The notes under the pieces are model-generated. The model was not told the DNA's origin. It did not search any database and saw only the letters and a program-made list of their open reading frames with translations. From positions 4,154,001-4,218,000 of the forward strand of contig BTRK01000004.1 of assembly GCA_036245805.1 (NCBI GenBank): 64,000 nucleotides of DNA, read 5' to 3'. The position numbers and the translations under genes are program-made. This document shows, piece after piece, positions 1-11,700 of the stretch. Within the stretch, counting starts at the first letter, position 1, and every line of letters begins with the position of its first letter. This stretch comes from Pristionchus mayeri. Taxonomy: Eukaryota > Nematoda > Chromadorea > Rhabditida > Neodiplogasteridae.

Positions 1-94
1 GACCTACCATGACTTATTATCGATTTTACCATGACCCCTATTCATGCTTGCGCACCGCCTCACATGTGAGGCGGTGCTCTGGTATTTTTTTACC

Positions 95-230
95 AGTGGG
101 ATCCCAGTGGATTTACCAGTGGGGTCCAGGCTTGTAAACCACTGGTAAATCCACTGGGATTCAACTGGTAAAGCAAATCCACTGGGATCCCACTGGTAAA
201 TCCCACTGTGTTCCCACTGGGGGATGATTC
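95..230. repeat. CCACTGGGATCC-type short repeat cluster, left copy
   Basis: The stretch contains several copies of CCACTGG, ACTGGTAAAT and GGATCCCAGTGG in both orientations and can fold on itself. It begins with CTCTGGTATTTTTTTACCAG, which is the reverse complement of the end of a related cluster near 43.1 kb. Just outside it lies a perfect palindrome (GCACCGCC...GGCGGTGC, about 51-76). It may be a dispersed foldback element, or the subterminal repeats of a larger element. Confidence 0.7.
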
Positions 231-1740
231 CTCGTCGCTTGCCATGAACCCCAGTGAATGAATGAATGCTTCTTTATCAACAGGAAATCAAAATTGAATA
301 GGAGTAGCTTCTAACAATTGAATCCGTAGTGGAAACATCAGTAACAGTAACAATATGATATAACAATGGTTATCAGTATTTACATCTTTTGGAGAGTTGC
401 GAATTCGCTCTTCTCATCACAAATCTTCTTCTCGAATGGGCTTTCATACTTTACAGGCCTCAACACCACGCTACCACCTTCTGTATCCGCATTTTCATCC
501 AAAATGCAACTTTTGGTATTGTGATCCTCGCTAAAAGAAAATACTTTCAGACGTTTCTTGCCAAGTTTCTAGTCATCTTACTGTGTTACTGTATCTCTCT
601 TCTTCCTCTTCTTGGGTGCAGGTCCAGAGTGTCCCAGAAATTTGCTGCTCACACTGAATCATTCTATATGCATATATTCGATTATTTTATTGCATAATCA
701 AAGTTTTCTAAATTTTTTTCATACAAATTAAGAAAAAGATCATTTATCAACTTTTTATTGAACATACTGTAGAACCGTACCTAAAGAGGGGCTTCAAGAT
801 GGTCACATTTTGTTTGTTTTCATTTAATTAGTTTTGCCTTGTTTATTGTTTTGCTTTGTTTACTTATTGATTGTGCTATTGCTACTCTTCCATTTGCAGT
901 AGTTCTGAATGATTTGCGCAAATATACCGCTCGCGATTCTCGACGACGGATGTGCGCCACTTCGCCAAAGTGGCGCACATCTATCGTTGAGAAATCTCAG
1001 TATCTTCTTAATTTCAGCTTATATGCTTGGGCGAATTATGAAGGCGCATGGTCGGCACCGGCGGCGGAATATCAGAGAAGTGCTTACGTCCTTTAAATAT
1101 AAAAACAGCGGATTAGGTATATACATGAAGCAGTTTAGTAATTTAGTTTCGAAAACGGCAGCATTTGAGCAAAAGTAGTCCTCTAAACATACTGAATCAA
1201 TTGATGCTAGTTGCAAGATATCCCGAGTTGATCCGTAATAGTTTTGAAACTCCCGACACCGAGTTGGATCTTGGCTGCTTTCTCTTTGAATGCTCTTTTC
1301 CTGGATGTAGTAAGAAATAGTGCAAAATTAGACTCCGTAATTCATTTTTTGAGCTCTATTAATCTATGTTAGTCATTTTGTATGAATGTCAATAATAACA
1401 ACGTTTCTTGCTAAATTTTTCAGCATCGTAAGTAAATCTGTAACTATTTTTTCGCTGATTTTAGAACTTTTTTCGAAGGAAAAGCGCAGGGAAAGCTTAG
1501 TAAAAAAGTCAGCTGTTATTTTTTACATATTTTTATCAAATTGACTTATAATGAAAACTTTCCAATTTTTCAGACAAAATACCTACATAGATAAAGAGCT
1601 CAAATAATGAGTTGGGACCACTCATAGATCAGTTTTGCACTATTTGTAGCTAGCTTTGCGAAAACAGCGCTCAAAAATATGCTTAAAAATAAAGAATGGG
1701 GGGGGGGTTACGAAAACAGTTCCTTTGGTTGTCTTGGATA
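231..1740. other. Region without a confident gene; weak exon-like pieces
   Basis: No convincing gene is seen. Two plus-strand pieces look faintly coding. About 1022-1106 is a basic stretch containing KAHGRHRRRNIRE after a TTTCAG acceptor. About 1221-1318 ends in FECSFPGCSKK before a stop, with two cysteines four residues apart. They do not join in a compatible phase, so no model is offered. A palindrome at about 950-980 (GTGCGCCACTTCGCCAAAGTGGCGCAC) lies nearby. Confidence 0.2.
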
Positions 1741-1749
1741 GATAAGCGA

Positions 1750-4700
1750 AAGGGAGCGAGGAGAGAGAAGGGAAGAGGGGGAGTTGAGGTTAACACTGGA
1801 AGGGTGAGTGGATGGTACTGATTAAACGTGAGGTTCGAGTCTATTGATTTGATCTGGCCAGAGGGAGAGGGAGGACGCACATGGGGGAGAAGGGAAGAGA
1901 GGGGAGTTGAGGCCAAGACTGGAGGAGTGATACAGATTGAAACGTGGGAGGTTCGAGTCTATTGGTTTGATCTGGCCAGAGGGAGAGGGAGGAAGCACAT
2001 GCGGGAGAAGGGAAGAGGGGGGAGTTGAGGCCAAGACTGGAGGAGTGATACAGATTGAAACGTGGGAGGTTCCAGTCTATTCATTGGATCTGGCCAGAGG
2101 GAGAGGGAGGAAGCACATGGGGGAGAAGGGAAGAGGGGGGAGGTGAGGCCAAGACTGGAGGAGTGATACAGATTGAAACGTGGGAGGTTCCAGTCTATTG
2201 ATTGGATCTGGTCAGAGGAAGAGGGAGGAAGCACATGGGGGAGAAGGGAAGAGGGGGGAGGTGAGGCCAAGACTGGAGGAGTGATACAGATTGAAACGTG
2301 GGAGGTTCCAGTCTATTGATTGGATCTGGTCAGAGGGAGAGGGAGGAAGCACATGGGGGAGAAGGGAAGAGGGGGGAGGTGAGGCCAAGACTGGAGGAGT
2401 GATACAGATTGAAACGTGGGAGGTTCCAGTCTATTGATTGGATCTGGTCAGAGGGAGAGGGAGGAAGCACATGGGGGAGAAGGGAAGAGGGGGAGGTGAG
2501 GCCAAGACTGGAGGAGTGATACAGATTGAAACGTGGGAGGTTCCAGTCTATTGATTGGATCTGGTCAGAGGGAGAGGGAGGAAGCACATGGGGGAGAAGG
2601 GAAGAGGGGGGAGGTGAGGCCAAGACTGGAGGAGTGATACAGATTGAAACGTGGGAGGTTCCAGTCTATTGATTGGATCTGGTCAGAGAGAGAGGGAGGA
2701 AGCACATGGGGGAGAAGGGAAGAGGGGGGAGTTGAGGCCAAGACTGGAGGAGTGATACAGATTGAAACGTGGGAGGTTCGAGTCTATTGATTTGATCTGG
2801 TCAGAGGGAGAGGGAGGAAGCACATGGGGAAGAAGGGAAGAGGGGGGAGGTGAGGCCAAGACTGGAGGAGTGATACAGATTGAAACGTGGGAGGTTCCAG
2901 TCTATTGGTTTGATCTGGCCAGAGGGAGAGGGAGGAAGCACATGGGGGAGAAGGGAAGAGAGGGGAGTTGAGGCCAAGACTGGAGGAGTGATACAGATTG
3001 AAACGTGGGAGGTTCCAGTCTATTGATTTGATCTGGCCAGAGGGAGAGGGAGGAAGCACATGGGGGAGAAGGGAAGAGAGGGGAGTTGAGGCCAAGACTG
3101 GAGGAGTGATACAGATTGAAACGTGGGAGGTTCGAGTCTATTGGTTTGATCTGGCCAGAGGGAGAGGGAGGAAGCACATGCGGGAGAAGGGAAGAGGGGG
3201 GAGTTGAGGCCAAGACTGGAGGAGTGATACAGATTGAAACGTGGGAGGTTCGAGTCTATTGATTTGATCTGGCCAGAGGGAGAGGGAGGAAGCACATGGG
3301 GGGAAGGGAAGAGGGGGGAGGTGAGGCCAAGACTGGAGGAGTGATACAGATTGAAACGTGGGAGGTTCCAGTCTATTCATTGGATCTGGCCAGAGGGAGA
3401 GGGAGGAAGCACATGGGGGAGAAGGGAAGAGGGGGGAGGTGAGGCCAAGACTGGAGGAGTGATACAGATTGAAACGTGGGAGGTTCCAGTCTATTGATTG
3501 GATCTGGTCAGAGGAAGAGGGAGGAAGCACATGGGGGAGAAGGGAAGAGGGGGGAGGTGAGGCCAAGACTGGAGGAGTGATACAGATTGAAACGTGGGAG
3601 GTTCCAGTCTATTGATTGGATCTGGTCAGAGGGAGAGGGAGGAAGCACATGGGGGAGAAGGGAAGAGGGGGGAGGTGAGGCCAAGACTGGAGGAGTGATA
3701 CAGATTGAAACGTGGGAGGTTCCAGTCTATTGATTGGATCTGGTCAGAGGGAGAGGGAGGAAGCACATGGGGGAGAAGGGAAGAGGGGGAGGTGAGGCCA
3801 AGACTGGAGGAGTGATACAGATTGAAACGTGGGAGGTTCCAGTCTATTGATTGGATCTGGTCAGAGGGAGAGGGAGGAAGCACATGGGGGAGAAGGGAAG
3901 AGGGGGGAGGTGAGGCCAAGACTGGAGGAGTGATACAGATTGAAACGTGGGAGGTTCCAGTCTATTGATTGGATCTGGTCAGAGGAAGAGGGAGGAAGCA
4001 CATGGGGGAGAAGGGAAGAGGGGGGAGGTGAGGCCAAGACTGGAGGAGTGATACAGATTGAAACGTGGGAGGTTCCAGTCTATTGATTGGATCTGGTCAG
4101 AGGGAGAGGGAGGAAGCACATGCGGGAGAAGGGAAGAGGGGGGAGTTGAGGCCAAGACTGGAGGAGTGATACAGATTGAAACGTGGGAGGTTCGAGTCTA
4201 TTGATTTGATCTGGCCAGAGGGAGAGGGAGGAAGCACATGGGGGAAGGGAAGAGGGGGGAGGTGAGGCCAAGACTGGAGGAGTGATACAGATTGAAACGT
4301 GGGAGGTTCCAGTCTATTCATTGGATCTGGCCAGAGGGAGAGGGAGGAAGCACATGGGGGAGAAGGGAAGAGGGGGGAGGTGAGGCCAAGACTGGAGGAG
4401 TGATACAGATTGAAACGTGGGAGGTTCCAGTCTATTGATTGGATCTGGTCAGAGGGAGAGGGAGGAAGCACATGGGGGAGAAGGGAAGAGGGGGGAGGTG
4501 AGGCCAAGACTGGAGGAGTGATACAGATTGAAACGTGGGAGGTTCCAGTCTATTGATTGGATCTGGTCAGAGGGAGAGGGAGGAAGCACATGGGGGAGAA
4601 GGGAAGAGGGGGAGGTGAGGCCAAGACTGGAGGAGTGATACAGATTGAAACGTGGGAGGTTCCAGTCTATTGATTGGATCTGGTCAGAGGGAGAGGGAGG

Positions 4701-5690
4701 AAGCACATGGGGGAGAAGGGAAGAGGGGGGAGGTGAGGCCAAGACTGGAGGAGTGATACAGATTGAAACGTGGGAGGTTCCAGTCTATTGATTGGATCTG
4801 GTCAGAGGAAGAGGGAGGAAGCACATGGGGGAGAAGGGAAGAGGGGGGAGGTGAGGCCAAGACTGGAGGAGTGACACAGATTGAAACGTGGGAGGTTCCA
4901 GTCTATTGATTGGATCTGGTCAGAGGGAGAGGGAGGAAGCACATGGGGGAGAAGGGAAGAGGGGGGAGGTGAGGCCAAGACTGGAGGAGTGATACAGATT
5001 GAAACGTGGGAGGTTCCAGTCTATTGATTGGATCTGGTCAGAGGGAGAGGGAGGAAGCACATGGGGGAGAAGGGAAGAGGGGGAGGTGAGGCCAAGACTG
5101 GAGGAGTGATACAGATTGAAACGTGGGAGGTTCCAGTCTATTGATTGGATCTGGTCAGAGGGAGAGGGAGGAAGCACATGGGGGAGAAGGGAAGAGGGGG
5201 GAGGTGAGGCCAAGACTGGAGGAGTGATACAGATTGAAACGTGGGAGGTTCCAGTCTATTGATTGGATCTGGTCAGAGGGAGAGGGAGGAAGCACATGGG
5301 GGAGAAGGGAAGAGGGGGGAGGTGAGGCCAAGACTGGAGGAGTGATACAGATTGAAACGTGGGAGGTTCCAGTCTATTGATTGGATCTGGTCAGAGGGAG
5401 AGGGAGGAAGCACATGGGGGAGAAGGGAAGAGGGGGGAGGTGAGGCCAAGACTGGAGGAGTGATACAGATTGAAACGTGGGAGGTTCCAGTCTATTGATT
5501 GGATCTGGTCAGAGGGAGAGGGAGGAAGCACATGGGGGAGAAGGGAAGAGGGGGGAGTTGAGGCCAAGACTGGAGGAGTGATACAGATTGAAACGTGGGA
5601 GGTTCGAGTCTATTGATTTGATCTGGTCAGAGGGAGAGGGAGGAAGCACATGGGGAAGAAGGGAAGAGGGGGAGTTAGACTGGCGGGTGA
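1750..5690 (+). repeat. 118-bp satellite array, about 33 units
   Basis: Units recur every 118 bp, with 114-117 bp variants that differ in G-run length. The plus strand is strongly purine rich. The core of the unit is GAGGCCAAGACTGGAGGAGT followed by GATACAGATTGAAACGTGGG. Units differ at GGTTCGAG versus GGTTCCAG, ATTTGATC versus ATTGGATC, and GGCCAGAG versus GGTCAGAG. Multi-unit blocks recur at about 2.33, 3.63, 4.45 and 4.92 kb, so groups of units were copied together. The long minus-strand open frames (Pro/Ser/Leu-rich) follow from the periodicity and are not genes. Confidence 0.97.
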
Positions 5691-6130
5691 CTGGCTGGCA
5701 CTGGCTGAGGGAGAAGAAAGTGGAAAGATAAATCTCAGCAAGCAACTAGCATTGATTTGAATACACTTAGCATTATTCTATTTTTGGTCCTTTATTTCAT
5801 CAGAAGGCTCAATGTTAAATTTACACCATAATAAAAAATTATATGATACTTTGTGGTAAATTTGCCAGGGTCACGAGATGCATCGAACTTTTGTGCGACC
5901 AGAGGTGCAACAAATCTTCATCATCGGATGAAGTCAGTTTTCGTTCACTTAGTTTATAAAAATTCAAATTATTTTTTTAAAGTATTTCCCGAAGATATAT
6001 TTTTGGTCACTAGGAAAAGTAGTCCACCTTGTTCCTTCCTGCTTCACTGAGAATTTTTGCGGAGGGAACAATGATGTAGGCTTGTGTGATTCGACTCTGG
6101 ATTCACTGATTTAGTTAGTGTTGATGCTGA
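5691..6130. other. AT-rich spacer downstream of the minus-strand gene pair
   Basis: This lies between the 118-bp satellite and the stop codon of the downstream gene of the pair. It is AT-rich and no coding pattern was recognised. Confidence 0.4.
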
Positions 6131-8598
6131 TCAATCGTACCCCACTTCTGCCATTTCTGGTGTGTCCTCCACAGTAATCTCTTCTTCAATCTCAGCTACA
6201 TCTTCTGGATAGATTAGCTTGGGAACAACAATTCTGGAACTATTAGTTAGCCGAGCAACCCCCCATGAACAAACGAATTAATATCGATTCCGAAATCCGC
6301 ATAGGCTTCAGGCAGATTCACTCTGAGAAAAAGTGCTATCAACTATATACACTATTAGGGACTGACCCAGGAGGTGCAAATCCCTCCTCCAGAGCCTTTT
6401 TAAACATCGAATCCTTGTTTTCAACGTTTCGCCTTGCCTCATGGCTGAAAAATAAATATAATTATTTCGATGCACATTACTAGCTGACCATAAATTGATT
6501 ACACTAGTTCTGACAGTCTCGGCAATTTTTACTCTATTCACACTGACTTGTTCACCACGGCTGCGACAACTGAGGAGAATGGTGTCTGAAACAGCACTTT
6601 ATGGACGAGAATTTTTCCGTGTGTGATAGAAGAAGGTGTGAGTAACAGTCACCAATTATCAGTTGCTAATAGACTAACCAATCAATGTATCCATGAAGTT
6701 CTCTGAAATGGGGAAATAGCTCCTGCAATTATCAGCTGCCGAAAGCATTCGAAGATGAGATATAGGAACAGTCTGAAATAGCGCTCCCTTATTGTTTAAT
6801 GGTTGTGTTGGCAGAAAAACATGACTACTCACCTTGCTGACAATATATTTAGCAAATTTGTTCCACTTTTTAATGATATCGACGCCTCTAGGAATGCGGA
6901 AACTCTTGGCCATTTTTGCCAAATCAACTATCTCTCCATGGGGACGGCCGGGAATATTAACTACCATACTTTTCCTAGTAACATATTCCAAGTCTGTTGC
7001 GACAGCGTTAGGTACCATCTAGAATCAATATTATTAAGATCAATATTAACATTGAGTACTAGACAAATAGTATAAAAAAATAGTTTGATAGTATTACAAC
7101 GCAGTCTCTGTAAGAACGTCAGATCATGGATGGGAAGTGGCACAATGTTTAAATATTATCGCTAGAAGCTCATACTTGATGGGCAGACTCAATAGGGACC
7201 ACCCAATAAACATTTCCCAAAATCTTGATCTACAATTTTTTTTTTTTTGCAATTGTCGAGACAGACCGGAATGGTCTCTGATATTCGTAAATCAGTGGCA
7301 AAATCAGTAAGAAATCTTGCCTATTTAAAAAAACCGTCTCCCAAGGAGCGTTGGAGGCATTTTCCGAAATCTTGATCTACAATTATCGATTTTTTTCTTG
7401 AAAAGTTATGTAAGAATCAATGTTTTCATGCCAATTGATCAATTCGTATTCTTGGAGCATGCAATAATGTGCCGGAAAAGAGCCATTTTTTGATTTTATC
7501 GATTGAGAGAGAATGTTCCAATCAATTGCATCTCCTGCAAACTTCATATGCTATGTAAAATTCATTAAACAATCCGATGAGACTATTCCCGAGAAGTTAC
7601 GAGGTATCGAAAATAGATTTTTCCTCAAAAAAACTAGGGCACTATTGCGTCGCAGGTTCGATTCTGCTCGGATGCATACATTTTTGCCAGCTTAAAATAA
7701 AATTTTTCAACTAAGAGATCGAAGGGAATCTACTAATTATTGTCATATAATTAAGAAAAACATTTGAAAAATGGGTAAAAAGAGCCGACAAAAATGTATG
7801 CATCCGAGCGGAATCGAACTTGCGACGCAATAGTGTCTTAGTTTTTTGTGGAAAACTCTATTTTCGGTACCTCGTAACTTCTCGGGAATAGTCTCATCGG
7901 ATTTGTTAATGAATTTTACATAGCATATGAAGTTTGCAGGAGATGCAATTGATTGGAACATTCTCTCTCAATCGATAAAATCAAAAAATGGCTCTTTTCC
8001 GGCACATTATTGCATGCTCCAAGAATACGAATTGATCAATTGGCATGAAAACATTGATTCTTACATAACTTTTCAAGAAAAAAATCGATAATTGTAGATC
8101 AAGATTTCGGAAAATGCCTCCGACGCTCCTTGGGAGACGGTTTTTTTTAAATAGGCAAGATTTCTTACTGATTTTGCCACTGATTTACGAATATCAGAGA
8201 CCATTCCGGTCTGTCTCGACAATTGCACTTCGTGGGTGGACATCATATAGTTGAACTGCAATTATTAATAAAAAAATACTTTCTCTAATAAAATATACTG
8301 ACCGCTTCAGCTGTCGCATACGCGTACAACTGTGCACTCCTTTCTCTTTCTGCATCTCCAATTCCAGATGAAATGAATAGGGCCGCAGTTAAAGAATTTA
8401 CTCGAATAGGTCGATTTTGATACTTCTCCCGAAGCTTTGCCTAGACAAATTCTTTCACGGTTGGAAACACCATATTCTTACCTCTAGCTCCCCCTGGCAT
8501 TGGTAGACTAGTCGTGATCCAACAACCTCCTTAGCGAGATTGTAAATATCCACAGTTGGAGGCTTTACTAGATCTTCTACTGTAGATTTTTCTGTCAT
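6131..8598 (-). CDS. Unrecognised nematode protein, downstream gene of a two-gene unit
   Basis: A spliced minus-strand model of roughly 260-290 residues. It starts at 8598 (MTEKSTVEDL), right after a TTTCAG that could be a trans-splice acceptor. Exons in order contain YNLAKEVVGSRLVY, AKLREKYQNRPIRV, FNYMMSTHE, IPGRPHGEIVDLAKMAK, ISHLRMLSAADNCRSYF, VKIAETVRTSVINLCHEAR and LPEAYADFGIDIN. It ends in an acidic tail (YPEDVAEIEEEITVEDTPEM) with the stop at 6131. Phases agree at every junction except that one acceptor must be AGAG rather than the adjacent CAG. The middle to C-terminal helices faintly resemble BEN-type DNA-binding domains, but no family can be claimed. The gene begins 113 nt downstream of the transposase-like gene on the same strand. 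A foldback element (7249-8226) occupies its third intron, immediately after the donor GT. Existence is fairly sure; function is unknown. Confidence 0.6.
7249..8226. mobile_element. Foldback (MITE-like) element 1, arms of about 445 bp
   Basis: Nearly complete inverted repeat. The left arm, about 7249-7694, begins GCAATTGTCGAGACAGACCG. The right arm, about 7780-8226, is its reverse complement, with a spacer of about 85 bp. Each arm holds a sequence like the T-arm and 3' acceptor half of a tRNA (GCAGGTTCGATTCTGC, about 7653-7668), which includes a Pol III B-box-like GGTTCGATTC. No transposase is encoded. It sits in an intron of the surrounding gene, 2 nt after the 5' splice site. Confidence 0.9.
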
Positions 8599-8711
8599 TA
8601 TTTTTCTGAAACTGAATAATATATTACGGAAGAACATTTATATGTTCAAGGTATGGATAAGCGATTCATACGCACGAAAACCGTCATCTATCTTCCTTTG
8701 ATCATTCTTCT

Positions 8712-11700
8712 TTATTCATTAATGTAACGATAATCAAGGGCCGTAAAAAGTATGAATGCTTCATCTGAGCTAGTTGAAGACATCACTTTACATCTAATTT
8801 GATCGGGTGAAAATACGGTTAGTAATCGCGGGTCAGACTTCTGTGCAATGCGAAAGGAGCTATCACTAATGATCTTAGCAAGTGTGGGCAAAGAGGTAAA
8901 AAAAGGATTAGATGGAGCTAGAAAATGTACAACATCGTAAGCGGATTTAGTAGCATACAATAGAACATTCACTTCAATATTTTGACTATTCTCAATAATG
9001 GATTGTACTACTCCAATCTCCCCAGTAGTTCTTAGAATAATGTCATTCTTAGAAATTGATAAATGATTGACGACAATTTTGCGATAGGAGTTTACAGTCT
9101 TTTCTTTCTTGATTCTAGATAGGAGTTTGCAATTGCCTACTGAGGTGCCATCGTTAATGTCTATATCGGGGAATAGTTGCTTCACAGCAAATTTCTCGGA
9201 AGGGTCGAGATTAATATTGCTAAGTCTCCTCCTTAGGAAAGATGCAACCAAGAACCTGCATATTGCTCAATAATATCACAAATTAAGTATATCAGGCCTC
9301 TCGCAAGAGAATCGGGACAACGAGTTGACATTGAAAATACAAATATTTAATTTGACATGGTTTTTAGTTTGGGTTTGGGTAGTAGAATATATTCCCACAT
9401 CGATTCCAACCTATTCGCTCTTGCAGCTGCAGCAGGATGCTGCAAAGTTGAGACGAATGTCATTGGTATTGGGGTTTTCCGCACTTAAAAGTGGTGGTTT
9501 TTGTTAACCATAGTGTTTTTATGATCAAATTAACCATTTTAGCTCACTTTGTTCATTTCTCGCTTTTGCGACCCTTGCAGCGGGTGCATGGGAGACTGGT
9601 TTTTAATTTACTGTGGTGGCATACATTTTTTTGCTTCTTTCCAAACTTTACCAGTTTGTAGAGATTGAAATTCTGCATATACCCTAATTTTTGCAGATTT
9701 CGAAACTCTCTCAATGGGCTGCACGGTTCATGGTCAATGAAATCAAAACCTCACAGTTTTGATTTCACCGACCATGAACCGTGCAGCCCATTACGTGAGT
9801 TCGTCGATATGGGAGACTATCAGGACCCCCGAGATAGAATCTACAAAAATTAGGGTATATGCAGAATTTCAAGCTCTACAAACTGGTAAAGTTTGGAGAG
9901 AAGCAAAAAATGTATGTCACCACGGTAAATTAAAAACCTCTATCCCACGCGTCTGCTGCAAGGATCGCAAAAGTTAGAAATGAACAAAATGAACCAAAAT
10001 GGTTAATTTGATCATAAAAACACGTTGGTAAACAAAAACCACCAATTTTACACGCGGAAAACCCCAAAACCAATGACCTTCGTATCAACTTTGCAGCAGC
10101 CTGCTGCAGCTGAAAATGCCGATTTGTCCCGATTCTCTCGTTATGGGCCTGATATATGTACCTCGATCCTTGTCCTTTTTCAAATCCTCTGGATGCACCT
10201 CGTCTTCTATTCATTCCCAAAATGCGATTGATTCGTTCAAAGGGGGACAGGCTTGTATCATCAGGTAGACCGGCTGCGTGTAGCCTCTCGGTGAAATGAG
10301 AGAGAATGACCTTAATTTTTTAAATTTACACTGGATATTTATAAAATAACCAACGTGAACTTTCGATGTAAAAAATTGTCTCCCAAGTCTAGTGGCGAGT
10401 TCCGAATTAAGCTGCATTTGCAACTGTAATTAGTTTCTTAAAAAAATAAGATTTTGAAATTACCTCATTCAATATTCTCAATAGATTGTCATCAATTTTT
10501 CGGGATCGAAGAATTTGAATAAATAGAATCAGAATAAAAATTACTTGAGAAACTTCTGGGATATCACCTGCGACGTCAATTTATTTTCATTGTCAGTCTT
10601 GTTCAAACCTAGATAATCTGAGCAGGCAAGAAATACAACTTCTGATGTAACTAGCTGCAATTTGCTCACAATAATTTTTTCCCGAATGAATTCAAACCAA
10701 AATTCGGTCTGTCCCTGATAGCGAGCAACTCGCAAGTCCACGAGGTTTAACTGACGACTTAGGAACCTCCAACGAGAGAGTTTTTTCAACTTTCTTCCAG
10801 TCCTCTACTCTCCATGAGCATTTTGAACTTCCCAGTCCTTCAAGATAGCGCTTCTATGTACGAATGAATTTTTGGAGACTCACCTTTAATTTTTGGAGAC
10901 TCACCTTTAATAAAAAATTTTCAACTTTCTTCCAGTCCTCTACTCTCCATGAGCATTTTGAACTTCCCAGTCCTTCAAGATAGCGCTTCTATGTACGAAT
11001 GAATTTTTGGAGACTCACCTTTAATAAAATCAGCACAGATTCCCTCCTGAACGAGATGAAGTCCATCAAAAAGCAATCGGTCGAATCTCAGAGACTTAAA
11101 ATATATTTTGTCGATGCTTATTTTTATACCGACTTACTGAATGGATTTCAGACCTCGGTTTTCTGAATCCATACAAACCAAGGGAAGAGTGTCCCATAAT
11201 ATCCAATCTCGCTCTTTCTAAAAATATGTATTGTGAAATTTCACAACAAAAACGATTCTGATCGTAGTTAGAAGTCACCTCCAGCCCGAGGATCACCGAT
11301 AGCTAGTGGCGGATATCTAATTGCACCTCCAATATGCTCTCCTGCTCGATATAGTCATTATGAATCAAATTTGTAGCTAAGGTTCTAGCTCGTATTTGAT
11401 TATATCTAGCTTACCTTTGTGATAGCAGAAATAGCAGCCGTCATATGAGGCCCATCCTCCATGGTGAAAGAGATCTCGCACCATCTCAAAGTCCAATGAG
11501 GTGTAGATGATACGAATGTTTACAGTCCATCCTTTGAATACAAGCGTTCTCCCTTCCACTTCGTTCTTCAATCTCTTCACGAGACTACTGTAGATGCTAG
11601 AATCGATCTTGCCCACTCCTCCCAGTAGTGATGACAACACAATGTTGCGGCTATTTGAACGTGTTTTGGCGGAGAGGTCCATAACCATTAGAAGAATTGG

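Noticed and set aside
389..697. Plus-strand 102-codon frame with hydrophobic stretches
   Set aside because: AT-rich, no splice context or recognisable motif, and close to the CCACTGG repeat cluster.
1750..5690. tRNA-like genes suggested by GGTTCGAGTC in some 118-bp units
   Set aside because: Only a B-box-like string is present; no A box, anticodon arm or acceptor pairing was found.
1822..5745. Pro/Ser/Leu-rich open frames of 70-142 codons on the minus strand and Glu/Gly-rich ones on the plus strand
   Set aside because: They are translations of the 118-bp satellite and repeat with it.
7513..7961. Two similar open frames starting MFQSIASPANF on opposite strands
   Set aside because: They are the two arms of foldback element 1 and mirror each other.
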